A stretch of 64,000 nt of DNA from an uncultured Mucilaginibacter sp. GTDB taxonomy: Bacteria > Bacteroidota > Bacteroidia > Sphingobacteriales > Sphingobacteriaceae. Shown here piece by piece: positions 1 through 10,801 of this stretch; positions within the stretch are counted from its first letter, which is position 1, and every line of letters starts with the position of its first letter. Under the pieces are notes generated by a model that saw only the letters and a list, made by a program, of their open reading frames with translations, ran no database searches and was not told where the DNA came from. The position numbers and the translations under genes are program-made. Location of the stretch: NCBI GenBank assembly GCA_903864275.1, contig CAIPFE010000016.1, positions 20,580 through 84,579 of the forward strand, written 5' to 3'.

Positions 1-2
1 AC

Positions 3-1853
3 CCTTTACCCACAGTAAGAAATACAGGACTGGTTTTATGGTTTAAAAACCCAATGGAAAGCGATTCGATTACGGTTTCCGTTGCTGCCACTGATGATAT
101 TGTAAAAGCGGGCGATAGCTATTTTTTAATCGGAAAAGCGCGGGGGATCGTTTGTTACGCGGCGACCTTCAATTTTCATGAAAGTAATTTTGTCAAACAT
201 AAAATAGCAAAAAGCCTGTTCCCAGCAGGGATTATCCATTTCACAGTTATGACCACCAAATATCAGCCACTGAATGAGCGGCTTTTATTTATTGATCACC
301 ATGACAACCTAAATATTCTATTTAAAGCAGACAAGCCGTTTTACGGTTCGAGGGAGGCTGTTGCATTAAAAATAAAAGTAACCGACGGTAAAGGTAAGCC
401 GTTCCCGGGAAATTTTTCACTTGCGGTCACTGACGACGCACAGGTTAAAACCGATACAGCATACAGCGAAAATATCAATACCCGGATGCTGCTTACAGCT
501 GATTTGAAGGGTTATGTTGAGCAGCCCGGTTACTATCTTGGCTCAAAAACAACCGAAGCATGGCAGGCGCTGGATAACCTGCTGCTAACGCAGGGGTGGG
601 TAGGGTATGATTGGGGCCAGGTGTTTAATTCTCCTCTTATTTCTTACCAGCCCGAACAGGACTTCGCGGTAAAGGGAAATGTTATAAATGTTTTTAATAA
701 ACCCGTAAAAGGCACCAGCGTGCTCTTATTCTCGAAAAAGCCTGCCATGTTAATGGATACGCTAACAGATAACAATGGCAAATTCGTTTTTGATCATCTC
801 CCACGGGTTGATACACCCATATTTATATTGAAAGCGGTAAACAAAAACGGGAAAAGTTTTAATGTGCGCATCATAGCTGATGAAGTTAAGCCACCCGAAT
901 TTACCAGGTCTTATGACCCGTTATTGGAACCCTGGTACGTAAACAGTGATACTACCTTGCTTAATTATAATAGAAGCAATGCGTTATTAAAACAACAACA
1001 GAATTTTCCGGCCGGCGGACATGTATTGAAGGAAGTAAAAATAACCTCAAAGAAAATTATAAAAGGTTCACAAAATTTGAATGGGCCTGGTGAAGCTGAT
1101 ATAGTATTAGATGAAAAGGATTTGGAAGCAGCCGAAAAAAAAACATGGCTGCAGCTATTCCAGGAAAGAATTAAAGGTTTTAGGGTATCGGATGCATCCA
1201 AACGATGGAATTTTATCCAGGATTTAAAAGAACCAATACCTGACTGCCCAGGCCAGATTGGAAGTCCAACACACGAGTGGTATTTTATCAATGATATGCC
1301 AATAAAAATTTATGTTGACGGGATGTCAATTAACGATCTGGTGCCGACTTCCATTTGTGAAGTTTTCAGTTACTCAGCTGCGTTTCAAAATATCACCAAC
1401 TTTTTAAATACAACCTCCGCCGAAGATATAAAAGGAATAGAGGTGAGTTTTACAGATAAATATGGTCTTGCCTATATTGCTCATTACGGCATGCAATATA
1501 ACGCGGAAATGTGGGACGCTGCGTTTATAGAAATTACCACCCGCTCAGGCCATGGCCCAATAATGAACAATACCCCCGGTATGTATTTATACAAACCTTT
1601 GCCTGTTAGCTGGCCCAAACAGTTTTACAAACCTATGTATGCCGTAAAAGATACCGCAAACCACATGGTTGATTTGCGTTCCACCATTGATTGGGAGCCC
1701 AATATTACAACTGGCATAAACGGGGAAGCAAAAGTGTTTTTCTACACTTCCGATAAACCATCAACTTACACTTTAATTTTAGAAGGTGCTGATATGAATG
1801 GGAATTTAGGGTATAAAACGGGGAAGATCGTTGTTAATTTGAAAATGAGATGA
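3..1853 (+). CDS. Large secreted protein with carboxypeptidase-regulatory-like / TonB-receptor plug-like C-terminal part (MG2/alpha-2-macroglobulin-like style), 5' truncated by window edge
   Basis: Frame stays open upstream of the ATG at 54 to the window edge; repeated FNKPVKGTSVLLFSKK...LTDNNGKFVFDHLP motif; plug-like segment KIYVDGMSINDL...EDIKGIEVSF. Confidence 0.7.
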   Translation, partial: PLPTVRNTGLVLWFKNPMESDSITVSVAATDDIVKAGDSYFLIGKARGIVCYAATFNFHESNFVKHKIAKSLFPAGIIHFTVMTTKYQPLNERLLFIDHHDNLNILFKADKPFYGSREAVALKIKVTDGKGKPFPGNFSLAVTDDAQVKTDTAYSENINTRMLLTADLKGYVEQPGYYLGSKTTEAWQALDNLLLTQGWVGYDWGQVFNSPLISYQPEQDFAVKGNVINVFNKPVKGTSVLLFSKKPAMLMDTLTDNNGKFVFDHLPRVDTPIFILKAVNKNGKSFNVRIIADEVKPPEFTRSYDPLLEPWYVNSDTTLLNYNRSNALLKQQQNFPAGGHVLKEVKITSKKIIKGSQNLNGPGEADIVLDEKDLEAAEKKTWLQLFQERIKGFRVSDASKRWNFIQDLKEPIPDCPGQIGSPTHEWYFINDMPIKIYVDGMSINDLVPTSICEVFSYSAAFQNITNFLNTTSAEDIKGIEVSFTDKYGLAYIAHYGMQYNAEMWDAAFIEITTRSGHGPIMNNTPGMYLYKPLPVSWPKQFYKPMYAVKDTANHMVDLRSTIDWEPNITTGINGEAKVFFYTSDKPSTYTLILEGADMNGNLGYKTGKIVVNLKMR

Positions 1854-1911
1854 TTTGAAAATTTGAAAATGTGAGGAAGCAATTTAATTTTCAAATCATC
1901 AAATCATCAAA

Positions 1912-2484
1912 TTAATTAATGGCCGGTTGATAGCGAAGCACAACTATCCCGCAATCAAATGGCGTGGCTTTTACCAGTTTCAAATTTAGGTTTTGTTCTA
2001 TTTCTTTAAATATAGTCATGCCGTTGCCAATGGCGGTTGGGTTAATGAACAGGTGGTATTCATCGATCAGGTTGTATTTTATTAAGTTCGAAGCAAAGTT
2101 GGCGCCGCCGTAGGCAATAATGTCTTTGCCGGTTTGTACTTTTATTTGGTTTACTTCTTTGGCGATATCTCCTTTTGCAAGTACGGTATTATCCCATAAC
2201 GATTTTTCCATTGTTTTTGTGAAAACCACTTTCGGCGTGTCGCACATTATTTTACCAAAAGGATATTCCGGATTTGCCGGATCAGCTGCAACCGATTCCC
2301 AGTAGGGGATAAAGCCGGCCGGCATGTGGCCGCCTAAAAGAATACAGTCGATGCTGCCGGTTAAATCAATTACATATTTTTTTATGTCGTCGCCCCAATT
2401 CCACGTCATCCAGTCCATCTCGCCGTTTGGCCCTGCAACAAAGCCATCTATGGATAATTGCATTTGTATTTTTAGCTTTCTCAT
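1912..2484 (-). CDS. Dihydrofolate reductase family protein (RibD C-terminal-like)
   Basis: MRKLKIQMQLSIDGFVAGPNGEMDWM...GGANFASNLIKYNLIDEYHLFINPTAIGNG. Confidence 0.88.
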   Translation of the reverse strand: MRKLKIQMQLSIDGFVAGPNGEMDWMTWNWGDDIKKYVIDLTGSIDCILLGGHMPAGFIPYWESVAADPANPEYPFGKIMCDTPKVVFTKTMEKSLWDNTVLAKGDIAKEVNQIKVQTGKDIIAYGGANFASNLIKYNLIDEYHLFINPTAIGNGMTIFKEIEQNLNLKLVKATPFDCGIVVLRYQPAIN

Positions 2485-2696
2485 TGTTAGTTTTTATTGA
2501 GCGGTTAATTTTTGTTTTTCTTTATACAAATGTAATGTACTTAATTACACCCGACGGGGTGGAAATATGACAAATTGAAGGGGGAAAAATGCAGGTTTCT
2601 GTGATTGCGTGGTTGAATTTTTTACCACGAAGAGCACGAAGGGCACACAGAGGACACTAAGGTCTGGTTGCGAGTGATTTAAAATAACCTGCTAAC

Positions 2697-2727
2697 AAAA
2701 AACCCCGTCATGCAAAACATAACGGGG
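2697..2727 (-). terminator. Rho-independent terminator downstream of clpC
   Basis: On minus strand CCCCGTTATG-TTTTG-CATGACGGGG followed by TTTTTT. Confidence 0.75.
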
Positions 2728-2815
2728 CCTTATTCGGGATGATTGATTTATTGGTTAACTGGGCGGTCTTAAACCTAATCAACTTAATCCAACTCAATCA
2801 ACTTGCAACCAATAT

Positions 2816-5353
2816 TTACTTCTGCTCTTCTTCTTCGGGCTTTTTGTTTTCGCCTTTGTTTTTGTCGATGATCTTTATTTCACCGGATTCTTTGTCGAAA
2901 TCAATTTCCATGGTATCGCCTTCGCTCAGTTCGCCTTTCAGTATTTCCTCGGCAATCGGGTCTTCCAGGTATTTCTGGATGGCGCGTTTTAACGGACGTG
3001 CACCGAATTGCGAATCGTAACCTTTATCGGCAATAAACTCTTTGGCGGCTAATGTAAGCTCGATTTTGTAGCCTAATAAATGTACCCTGTTAAACAAGTA
3101 GGCAAGCTCAATATCAATGATCTTGAATATTTCATCTTTGCCAAGCGAGTTAAACACGATCACGTCATCAATACGGTTCAAAAACTCAGGGGCGAAAGCA
3201 CGTTTAAGCGCGTTTTCAATAACACCCCTCGAATGTGAATCAGCCTGGGTGGTTTTAGCGCTGGTACTGAAACCAACACCTTGTCCGAAATCCTTCAGTT
3301 GGCGTGCGCCAATATTGGAGGTCATGATGATAATGGTATTCCTGAAATCAACCTTGCGGCCCAATGAATCAGTCAGCTGGCCTTCATCCAACACCTGTAA
3401 CAGTATGTTGAATACATCGGGGTGGGCCTTTTCAATTTCATCAAGCAATACTACGGCGTAAGGCTTGCGGCGTACTTTTTCCGTCAACTGCCCGCCTTCT
3501 TCGTAGCCTACATAGCCCGGAGGCGCTCCCACCAAACGCGATACAGCGAATTTTTCCATGTATTCGCTCATATCTATCTGTATCAGGGCGTCTTCTGTAT
3601 CGAACATAAAGCGTGAAAGCTCTTTTGCCAGCTCTGTTTTACCAACACCCGTAGGCCCAAGGAAAATAAACGAACCGATTGGCTTTTTAGGATCCTTTAA
3701 ACCGGCGCGTGTACGCTGGATGGCGCGGGTTAATTTCTTTATCGCTTCTTCCTGGCCAATAACTTTGCTGCCAACGGTTTCGGCCATGTTCAGCAATTTG
3801 TAGCTGTCGGCCTGGCCCACACGCTGAACGGGGATACCGGTCATCATGGATACCACTTCGGCAACATTATCTTCGGTTACGGTATAGCGTTTTGATTTTG
3901 TTTCGGCTTCCCAGATGGCTTTAGCCTGTTCCAGCTCTTCCAGCAAATGTTTTTCGGTATCGCGCAGTTTGGCCGCTTCCTCATATTTCTGGCTGCGAAC
4001 CACCTTGTTTTTCTCGATCTTTATTTGCTCTATCTTTTGTTCAATGTCCAGTATGTTTTGTGGCACGTGGATATTGGTTAAATGCACCCGCGAACCTGAT
4101 TCGTCCAAAGCGTCAATAGCCTTATCAGGTAAAAAGCGGTCGGTAATGTACCTGGTAGTTAAACTAACGCAGGCATTGATCGCTTCGGGGGTATAAGTAA
4201 CACCGTGGTGCTCTTCGTATTTTTCTTTTATCCTGTTCAGTATCTCGATGGTTTCATCGGGTGTAGCCGGTTCAACCATTACTTTCTGAAAACGACGGTC
4301 TAAAGCGCCGTCTTTTTCAATATACTGACGGTATTCATCTAAAGTGGTTGCGCCAATGCATTGGATCTCTCCGCGGGCAAGGGCAGGCTTAAACATATTT
4401 GAGGCATCAAGCGAGCCCGAAGCGCCGCCTGCGCCGACTATAGTATGTATTTCGTCGATAAATAAAATAACATCAGGTGATTTTTCCAGTTCGTTCATTA
4501 CCGCTTTCATGCGTTCCTCAAACTGCCCGCGGTATTTTGTACCGGCAACCAGTGAAGCAAGGTCGAGCGTAACCACGCGTTTGTTAAATAAAACACGGGA
4601 TACTTTACGCTGTACAATACGCAGTGCCAAACCTTCGGCAATGGCCGATTTACCAACACCCGGCTCACCTATCAGTATAGGGTTGTTCTTTTTACGCCGT
4701 GAGAGGATTTGCGATACCCTTTCAATTTCTTTTTCGCGGCCAACAATAGGGTCAAGGCGGCCGTCTTCGGCTGCTTTGGTTAAATCGCGGCCAAAATTAT
4801 CAAGTACGGGCGTTTTTGATTTGATGTCGGATACCTTCTTAGGCTGGCTGAATGATTCTTCTTCTTTAAAATCATCGTCGCCCCCGGTTGGTGATCCCGG
4901 CATTTCGTCAGTTACTTCGTTTTTGTGCGATTCAACCTCGCTCTTAAAGATTTCGTAATTCACGTTAAACTGCATTAAAATTTGCGAAGCTATATTGTCT
5001 TCATCACGAAGGATAGACAGCAATAAATGCTCGGTTCCTATCACATCGCTTTTGAAAATTTTTGCTTCAAGGTAAGTGATCTTTAATACTTTTTCTGCCT
5101 GTTTTGTCAGTGGGATGCTCCCGATATGCACATTTGTGCCGATAGTTCCTTTAACTGCATCCTCAACCGAACGCCTCAATTTACCCGTATCAACAGTTAA
5201 TTCTTTTAATAATTTTATTGCTACGCCGTCACCGTCCCTTATCAAACCCAATAAAAGGTGCTCTGTACCAATATAGTCATGCCCGAGGCGCAGGGCCTCC
5301 TCTCTGCTATATTGAATAACATCCTTAACCCGCGGCGAAAATTTAGCTTCCAT
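2816..5353 (-). CDS. clpC: ATP-dependent Clp protease ATP-binding subunit ClpC
   Basis: Clp N domain, two Walker A motifs (GEPGVGKSA, GPTGVGKTE), UVR region, 845 aa. Confidence 0.95.
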   Translation of the reverse strand: MEAKFSPRVKDVIQYSREEALRLGHDYIGTEHLLLGLIRDGDGVAIKLLKELTVDTGKLRRSVEDAVKGTIGTNVHIGSIPLTKQAEKVLKITYLEAKIFKSDVIGTEHLLLSILRDEDNIASQILMQFNVNYEIFKSEVESHKNEVTDEMPGSPTGGDDDFKEEESFSQPKKVSDIKSKTPVLDNFGRDLTKAAEDGRLDPIVGREKEIERVSQILSRRKKNNPILIGEPGVGKSAIAEGLALRIVQRKVSRVLFNKRVVTLDLASLVAGTKYRGQFEERMKAVMNELEKSPDVILFIDEIHTIVGAGGASGSLDASNMFKPALARGEIQCIGATTLDEYRQYIEKDGALDRRFQKVMVEPATPDETIEILNRIKEKYEEHHGVTYTPEAINACVSLTTRYITDRFLPDKAIDALDESGSRVHLTNIHVPQNILDIEQKIEQIKIEKNKVVRSQKYEEAAKLRDTEKHLLEELEQAKAIWEAETKSKRYTVTEDNVAEVVSMMTGIPVQRVGQADSYKLLNMAETVGSKVIGQEEAIKKLTRAIQRTRAGLKDPKKPIGSFIFLGPTGVGKTELAKELSRFMFDTEDALIQIDMSEYMEKFAVSRLVGAPPGYVGYEEGGQLTEKVRRKPYAVVLLDEIEKAHPDVFNILLQVLDEGQLTDSLGRKVDFRNTIIIMTSNIGARQLKDFGQGVGFSTSAKTTQADSHSRGVIENALKRAFAPEFLNRIDDVIVFNSLGKDEIFKIIDIELAYLFNRVHLLGYKIELTLAAKEFIADKGYDSQFGARPLKRAIQKYLEDPIAEEILKGELSEGDTMEIDFDKESGEIKIIDKNKGENKKPEEEEQK

Positions 5354-5639
5354 ATATATCCTTCCGATTAAAACGTCCTAATGTATTAATTTGTTTCAAT
5401 AAACAGGACGACTTGTTATACACATATCAACAATATTATTGCCAAGTTTTAAACTTACCTGTAAAGCAGACATTGAGATGATATGTGCTGGGATAAACTT
5501 AAATTTTTTTTAGCAATTTTATAAATAAAACCCGCAATTACAATGACTTTTTATAAATAAATGATTTATTTCTATCTTTTTGATATTATTTTGATCAATT
5601 GGTTTAATTACTTTACGTTTCAATTAATGTTAATGCGAC

Positions 5640-5672
5640 AATGTCATACAAATTATCCGATTATATGACATT
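5640..5672. promoter_or_regulatory. Inverted repeat AATGTCATA-n15-TATGACATT in the clpC/ettA divergent intergenic region
   Basis: Perfect 9-bp arms in a 740-nt intergenic gap. Confidence 0.3.
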
Positions 5673-5882
5673 ACGGCATTAAGTTTTGTTACAGGATAGT
5701 TGATTAAGTTGATTAAGTGAGTGGTTGATTAAGTTAAAAAAGGGATATCTTTTATCAATTTCCAAAACCTGACCAACTTAATCCAACTTTAAACCGTCAA
5801 TAACTTATATACGAGGATTGATCGTGAAATGATTGGAAATTTATTAATTTATTATCAAAACTGGTAAAGGGCATCATTCAAT

Positions 5883-5989
5883 TTGTAAGGGCCGCCCTTG
5901 TGGCCGCCCCGAAGCGACCGCATCGATAGCAAGACAATTGGGGGCAACCACAATATCGCAAGGGAGACCACAATGGATCGCCCTTACAA
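5883..5989. repeat. Interspersed repeat with terminal inverted repeats (TTGTAAGGGC...GCCCTTACAA)
   Basis: Left end TTGTAAGGGCCGCCCTTGTGG and right end CCACAATGGATCGCCCTTACAA are imperfect inverted copies. Confidence 0.6.
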
Positions 5990-6091
5990 CAAATCAACCA
6001 ACATCCCATCAAATTAATCAACAATTCCCTATTTTAGCCTTCCAATCAAAAATCACTAATTCGCTAATTCACCAATTCACTAATTATACAC

Positions 6092-7774
6092 ATGGCAGAC
6101 GAAAAAATAATTTTTTCAATGGCGGGGGTTAGTAAGGTCTACCCGCCGCAAAAAACAGTTTTAAAAAATATTTACCTGTCCTTTTTTTATGGGGCTAAGA
6201 TCGGGGTTATCGGTTTAAACGGCTCCGGTAAATCATCCCTGTTAAAAATAATAGCAGGGATAGATAAAACAAATATAGGCGAAGTTGTTTTTTCGCCCGG
6301 ATACACCGTAGGCTACCTGAGCCAGGAACCGGAGCTCGATCCCAATAAAACAGTGAAAGAAGTTGTTGAAGAGGGTGTTGCCGAAACCACTGCCTTATTG
6401 AAAGAATACGAAGACATCAATGAAAAGTTTGGCTTGCCCGAGTATTACGAGGATGCCGATAAAATGGATAAGCTGATGACCCGACAAGGGGAACTGCAGG
6501 ATAAGATAGACGCGGTAAATGCGTGGGAGCTTGATGTCAAATTGGAGCGGGCAATGGATGCGCTGCGCTGCCCCGATCCGGATACGAAGATAGCAGTGCT
6601 GTCAGGCGGTGAGCGCCGCCGCGTGGCCATGTGCCGCCTTTTATTGCAGGAGCCGGATGTTTTATTGCTGGATGAGCCAACCAACCACCTCGACGCTGAA
6701 TCCATCGATTGGCTCGAACAGCACTTGAAACAATATAAGGGAACCGTGATAGCCGTTACCCACGACCGTTATTTCCTTGATAATGTGGCCGGATGGATTT
6801 TGGAACTGGACAGGGGGGAAGGTATCCCCTGGAAAGGGAATTATTCCTCGTGGCTTGATCAGAAAGCTAAACGTTTGGCACAGGAAGATAAAACTGAGAG
6901 TAAACGCCAAAAAACCCTGGAGCGTGAGCTGGAATGGGTGCGGATGGGGCCGAAGGGCCGTCATGCCAAATCAAAGGCGCGTTTATCAAACTATGACAAA
7001 TTAGCGTCCGAGGAAACAAAGGACAGGGAAGATAAGCTGGAGCTGTTCATCCCGCCCGGCCCGCGTTTGGGCAATATAGTGATAGAAGCCAATGGCGTGA
7101 GCAAATCTTATGGGGAGAAGTTATTGTTCGATAACCTGAATTTTTCATTGCCGCCAGCAGGCATCGTCGGCATTATCGGCCCCAATGGCGCGGGTAAAAC
7201 TACCCTGTTCCGCTTGATTACAGGACAGGATAAGCCGGATGCAGGGACTTTCCGCGTTGGTGAAACGGTTCATTTAGGTTATGTGGACCAGCTGCATGAT
7301 GACCTTGACCCAAATAAATCCGTTTGGGAAAACATTACCGACGGACAGGAAACCATTTTGGTTGGCCACAAGCCCATCAACTCACGGGCTTATGTCTCCA
7401 AATTTAATTTTAACGGCGCAGACCAGCAGAAGAAGGTAGGCGTTTTATCAGGCGGGGAACGGAACCGGGTGCATTTGTCCATCACGCTAAAAAAAGGTTC
7501 TAACGTATTGCTGCTGGATGAGCCCACCAATGATATTGATGTAAACACATTACGTGCATTGGAAGAAGCCCTGGAAAATTTTGGCGGATGTGCCGTGGTG
7601 ATCAGTCACGACCGTTGGTTTTTGGATAGGATTTGTACGCATATTTTGGCGTTTGAAGGTAATAGCCAGGTTTATTTCTTCGAGGGAAATTATTCGGATT
7701 ATGAAGAGAACCGGAAAAAGAGATTAGGTGATATTGCGCCGAAGCGGATAAAGTACAGGAAGTTGACGGTGTAA
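6092..7774 (+). CDS. ettA: Energy-dependent translational throttle protein EttA (ABC-F ATPase)
   Basis: Two ABC domains (GLNGSGKSS, GPNGAGKTT), LSGGERRRVA and LSGGERNRVH signatures, about 560 aa. Confidence 0.93.
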   Translation: MADEKIIFSMAGVSKVYPPQKTVLKNIYLSFFYGAKIGVIGLNGSGKSSLLKIIAGIDKTNIGEVVFSPGYTVGYLSQEPELDPNKTVKEVVEEGVAETTALLKEYEDINEKFGLPEYYEDADKMDKLMTRQGELQDKIDAVNAWELDVKLERAMDALRCPDPDTKIAVLSGGERRRVAMCRLLLQEPDVLLLDEPTNHLDAESIDWLEQHLKQYKGTVIAVTHDRYFLDNVAGWILELDRGEGIPWKGNYSSWLDQKAKRLAQEDKTESKRQKTLERELEWVRMGPKGRHAKSKARLSNYDKLASEETKDREDKLELFIPPGPRLGNIVIEANGVSKSYGEKLLFDNLNFSLPPAGIVGIIGPNGAGKTTLFRLITGQDKPDAGTFRVGETVHLGYVDQLHDDLDPNKSVWENITDGQETILVGHKPINSRAYVSKFNFNGADQQKKVGVLSGGERNRVHLSITLKKGSNVLLLDEPTNDIDVNTLRALEEALENFGGCAVVISHDRWFLDRICTHILAFEGNSQVYFFEGNYSDYEENRKKRLGDIAPKRIKYRKLTV

Positions 7775-7836
7775 AATAGTTGTTGTCTGTGGGGACACAG
7801 ACAACGGTAGTTTTTTAACAAAATGATGCTTAGCTT

Positions 7837-8406
7837 ATGGTGAGTCCGCAATATTTGATCAAAGCCATCCTGTTTTTTGGCTTTTTATTCTTTTTCGTTC
7901 AATTATCCGATGCCCAATCGCGGAGTGGTATTGGTATCGGCTTAGGCGTCAACCAGCCCTTTTCAAGCGACTATAATTTGGGCGGCAGTATACAGTTACA
8001 AGGCAATATTGCAATTGGCAGTAAATTAGGCATTGTGCCCGATATTGGCTACGACCGCATTAACTCAAAAGGCGGATTCATGCATGTTCCAAATGGGCTA
8101 AGTTCAAATAAAATAGACGATATCGATCTCTTTCATCTTGGATTGTCGCTAAGATATTTTTTCGACCGGCATTGGTTTGCTGGCGCAGGCGGCATGTTCT
8201 ACATGGCCCAGGGGAAAGAGGATACTGATGGTATTGGTGCAGGCGGCTTTGGCGGAGTTGGTTATAACCTGGATATTGATGAACATAACACACTGGCGTT
8301 TTCACTTAACACCAGCATTGTCGATATCGTTTATAACGGGAACGGCGTTACCCCCATTGCCGGGTTAAAAGTAGCTTATGTTGTAAATTTTAAAGGGAAC
8401 AGATAA
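7837..8406 (+). CDS. Outer-membrane beta-barrel-like protein with signal peptide
   Basis: N-terminal hydrophobic signal then GIGIGLGVNQPFSSDYNLGGSIQLQGN barrel-like pattern. Confidence 0.65.
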   Translation: MVSPQYLIKAILFFGFLFFFVQLSDAQSRSGIGIGLGVNQPFSSDYNLGGSIQLQGNIAIGSKLGIVPDIGYDRINSKGGFMHVPNGLSSNKIDDIDLFHLGLSLRYFFDRHWFAGAGGMFYMAQGKEDTDGIGAGGFGGVGYNLDIDEHNTLAFSLNTSIVDIVYNGNGVTPIAGLKVAYVVNFKGNR

Positions 8407-8439
8407 TTGGCAGCGCTTTGCAATACGCCGGCAAATTAC

Positions 8440-8940
8440 CTACTCCTTATCATACGCCGCCTGTAACGCTGCAATATCAATCTTCTTCATCTGCAGCATC
8501 GCCTTCATTACATTGCCTGCCTTCACCCGGTTAGGATCGCCCATTAACCGGCCCAAGGCATTGGGGACAATTTGCCAGGATACACCGTATTTATCTTTAA
8601 GCCAGGCGCATTGACTTTCCTGGCCACCATCGGCGGTTAATTTGTTCCAGAGGTCGTCAACTTCTTCCTGTGTTTCGCACTTTACATAAAATGAAATGGC
8701 TTCGGTGAATTTAAACATCGGACCGCCGTCAAGCATCATAAATTCCACGCCGTTAAGGCGTATCGTGGCCATCATAACTTTGCCGCTGTGGCCCGGTACT
8801 TCGGCCGGCAGCTTGCTAACGTTCATTACTTCTGAATTTTTAAAAACGGAGGTATAAAAGTTTATTGCTTCTTCTACTTTCCCATCAAACCATAAAAATG
8901 GGGTGATCTGTTGCGCATTGCTATTTCCTGCTGTGGCCAT
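8440..8940 (-). CDS. VOC family protein (PhnB-like / 3-demethylubiquinone-9 3-methyltransferase domain)
   Basis: QQITPFLWFDGKVEEAINFYTSVFKNSEV ... GVSWQIVPNALGRLMGDP. Confidence 0.9.
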   Translation of the reverse strand: MATAGNSNAQQITPFLWFDGKVEEAINFYTSVFKNSEVMNVSKLPAEVPGHSGKVMMATIRLNGVEFMMLDGGPMFKFTEAISFYVKCETQEEVDDLWNKLTADGGQESQCAWLKDKYGVSWQIVPNALGRLMGDPNRVKAGNVMKAMLQMKKIDIAALQAAYDKE

Positions 8941-9099
8941 AATTATGTTTTTTAATTGGTTATTGATAGGGTAAAGTTAGCTTTAAAATATTAATCAATA
9001 ATGGGAAGAAAAGCCAATTTGAGGGGGAAATGAGGACAAAATAGCGAAATATAAATGCCAAACGTGGGCACCGTACAATTTTGTAAGTGCGATAATGTT

Positions 9100-10668
9100 T
9101 TATTTTTTCCATACCACCCAGTTATTAGGGGCAGTTGATGGCCGGTGTTTTTGCGGTGGAAACTTCAGGAATATAGCCGCTTCGCGGTCGCCCAGGGCGG
9201 CCGACCTGGTCCAGTCTGTTTTGGCGGCCACTTTATTATTTAATGAGTAATATAACCGCCCCCGCTCAAAATAAGCGCCGGCATTTGATGGGTTTAATTC
9301 AATAGCCTTTGTCAGGTCGCTCATTGCGGCAGGGTCATTTTTCACGGCTTCGTTGGCGTATCCCCTCATATAATACGCAATCGGGAGATTGACACTATCT
9401 GCAATTGCTTTATTCAGGTCGGGTATCGCGGCAACAACACGGTTCGTTTGCAGGTATAATATAGCGCGGTAATAGTAGGCTTCACTGTACGCCGGGTTTA
9501 TCGCAAGGGCCCTATTGAAGTCGGCCATCGCTTCAACATTTTGACGTAACGACACCCTGGCCACTCCACGACTAAAATAAGCTGACTCAACATCCGGCTT
9601 CAGGGAAATTGAACGATTCAAATCCTCAATGGCCCCCGCAAAATCATTCTTAGCTAATTTGGCGCAGCCACGGTCGTGATAGGCATTCGCATAATTCTGG
9701 TTTATGCTGATGGCTTTTGTAAAATCGACTATTGCCCCATCGGCATCATTAAGTTTTAGCTTCACTTCGGCCCTGTTATAATAAGCTTCTTCATTATTGG
9801 GGTTTAATACGATTGCCCTCCCCAGGTCGCTGCTTGCTTCGCCGAAATTACCCATTTTTGCATTTAACATACCTCGTTTTTCGTAGGCTTCCGCATATTT
9901 CGGGTCTATGGCGATCGCCTGGCTAAAATCGGTCAGCGCCTCATTATAATTATTAAGCTGGGCCCTTTGTATGCCCCTGAAAAAGTAGGCCATTGCAAGC
10001 TTAGGGTTTAAGGTTATGGCTTTACCGAAGTCGGCCATTGCACCGTAGCTATCTTTCAGGTTATCTTTTGAAATGCCGCGGTCAAGATATGCCTCGGGCA
10101 TTTCAGGATCGAGTTCAATGGCTTTATTCAGGTCGTCAAGTCCTCCCTTAAAATCAGCAAGTGCATTTTTTGAATTGCCCCTGTTGGTATAAGCGCTGGC
10201 GTCTTTAGGGTTCAGTTCCACTAATTTGTCAAAATCGGCGATAGCGCCTTTATAATCGCCCAGCCTGTTTTTTGAATTTCCCCTGTTCGTATAAGCATTG
10301 GGGCTTTTAGGGTTTAGCACAATGGCATGTTCACAATCGGCTATTGCGCCTTTAACGTCATTAGCGTTCAATTTTGCATAAGCCCGGTTTGAATAGGCAA
10401 TGTCGAGGTTGGGGTTTATCGCAATTTCTTTGTTAAATTCATCAATCGCGCCGGGATAATCAGCAAGCTGGATTTTAATAACTCCCCGGTAGTTATAAGC
10501 TTCAGTATTATTGGGATTTAATTCAATTTCCTTTGTAAAATAGTCAATTGCCCCATTATAATCCTGTTTGCCATATAATTCAACGCCTTTGTCAAAATAC
10601 TGGTCGTGGCTTTGGGCAATTGAGAATAATGGTAAAAAGAGGATGAAACAAAAAAGGGATCTTTTCAT
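9100..10668 (-). CDS. Secreted tetratricopeptide repeat protein (paralog of 11994..13514)
   Basis: About 13 consecutive TPRs of the form AYxNRGxxKxxLxDYxGAIADFxKAIxLNP; signal peptide. Confidence 0.9.
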   Translation of the reverse strand: MKRSLFCFILFLPLFSIAQSHDQYFDKGVELYGKQDYNGAIDYFTKEIELNPNNTEAYNYRGVIKIQLADYPGAIDEFNKEIAINPNLDIAYSNRAYAKLNANDVKGAIADCEHAIVLNPKSPNAYTNRGNSKNRLGDYKGAIADFDKLVELNPKDASAYTNRGNSKNALADFKGGLDDLNKAIELDPEMPEAYLDRGISKDNLKDSYGAMADFGKAITLNPKLAMAYFFRGIQRAQLNNYNEALTDFSQAIAIDPKYAEAYEKRGMLNAKMGNFGEASSDLGRAIVLNPNNEEAYYNRAEVKLKLNDADGAIVDFTKAISINQNYANAYHDRGCAKLAKNDFAGAIEDLNRSISLKPDVESAYFSRGVARVSLRQNVEAMADFNRALAINPAYSEAYYYRAILYLQTNRVVAAIPDLNKAIADSVNLPIAYYMRGYANEAVKNDPAAMSDLTKAIELNPSNAGAYFERGRLYYSLNNKVAAKTDWTRSAALGDREAAIFLKFPPQKHRPSTAPNNWVVWKK

Positions 10669-10801
10669 GCTGAAACAGGTTCCGGTTATTAGTTATCCGC
10701 AAAGATAAAGTTTTTTGTATGCTTACGGCTTCGCAACATCAAAAATAAACAGCCGGCAACGTACGAAAGATTTTTATGTTTATATTCGCCGCTGAAAATA
10801 T

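Noticed and set aside
2620-2670. ACCACGAAGAGCACGAAGGGCACACAGAGGACACTAAGG as a binding-site array
   Set aside because: This CACGAAGGGCAC-type degenerate repeat is common in many bacterial intergenic regions and I cannot tie it to a function here.
4344-4958. 204-aa ORF antisense to clpC
   Set aside because: Overlaps strongly conserved ClpC coding sequence; low-complexity Ser-rich translation typical of antisense frames.
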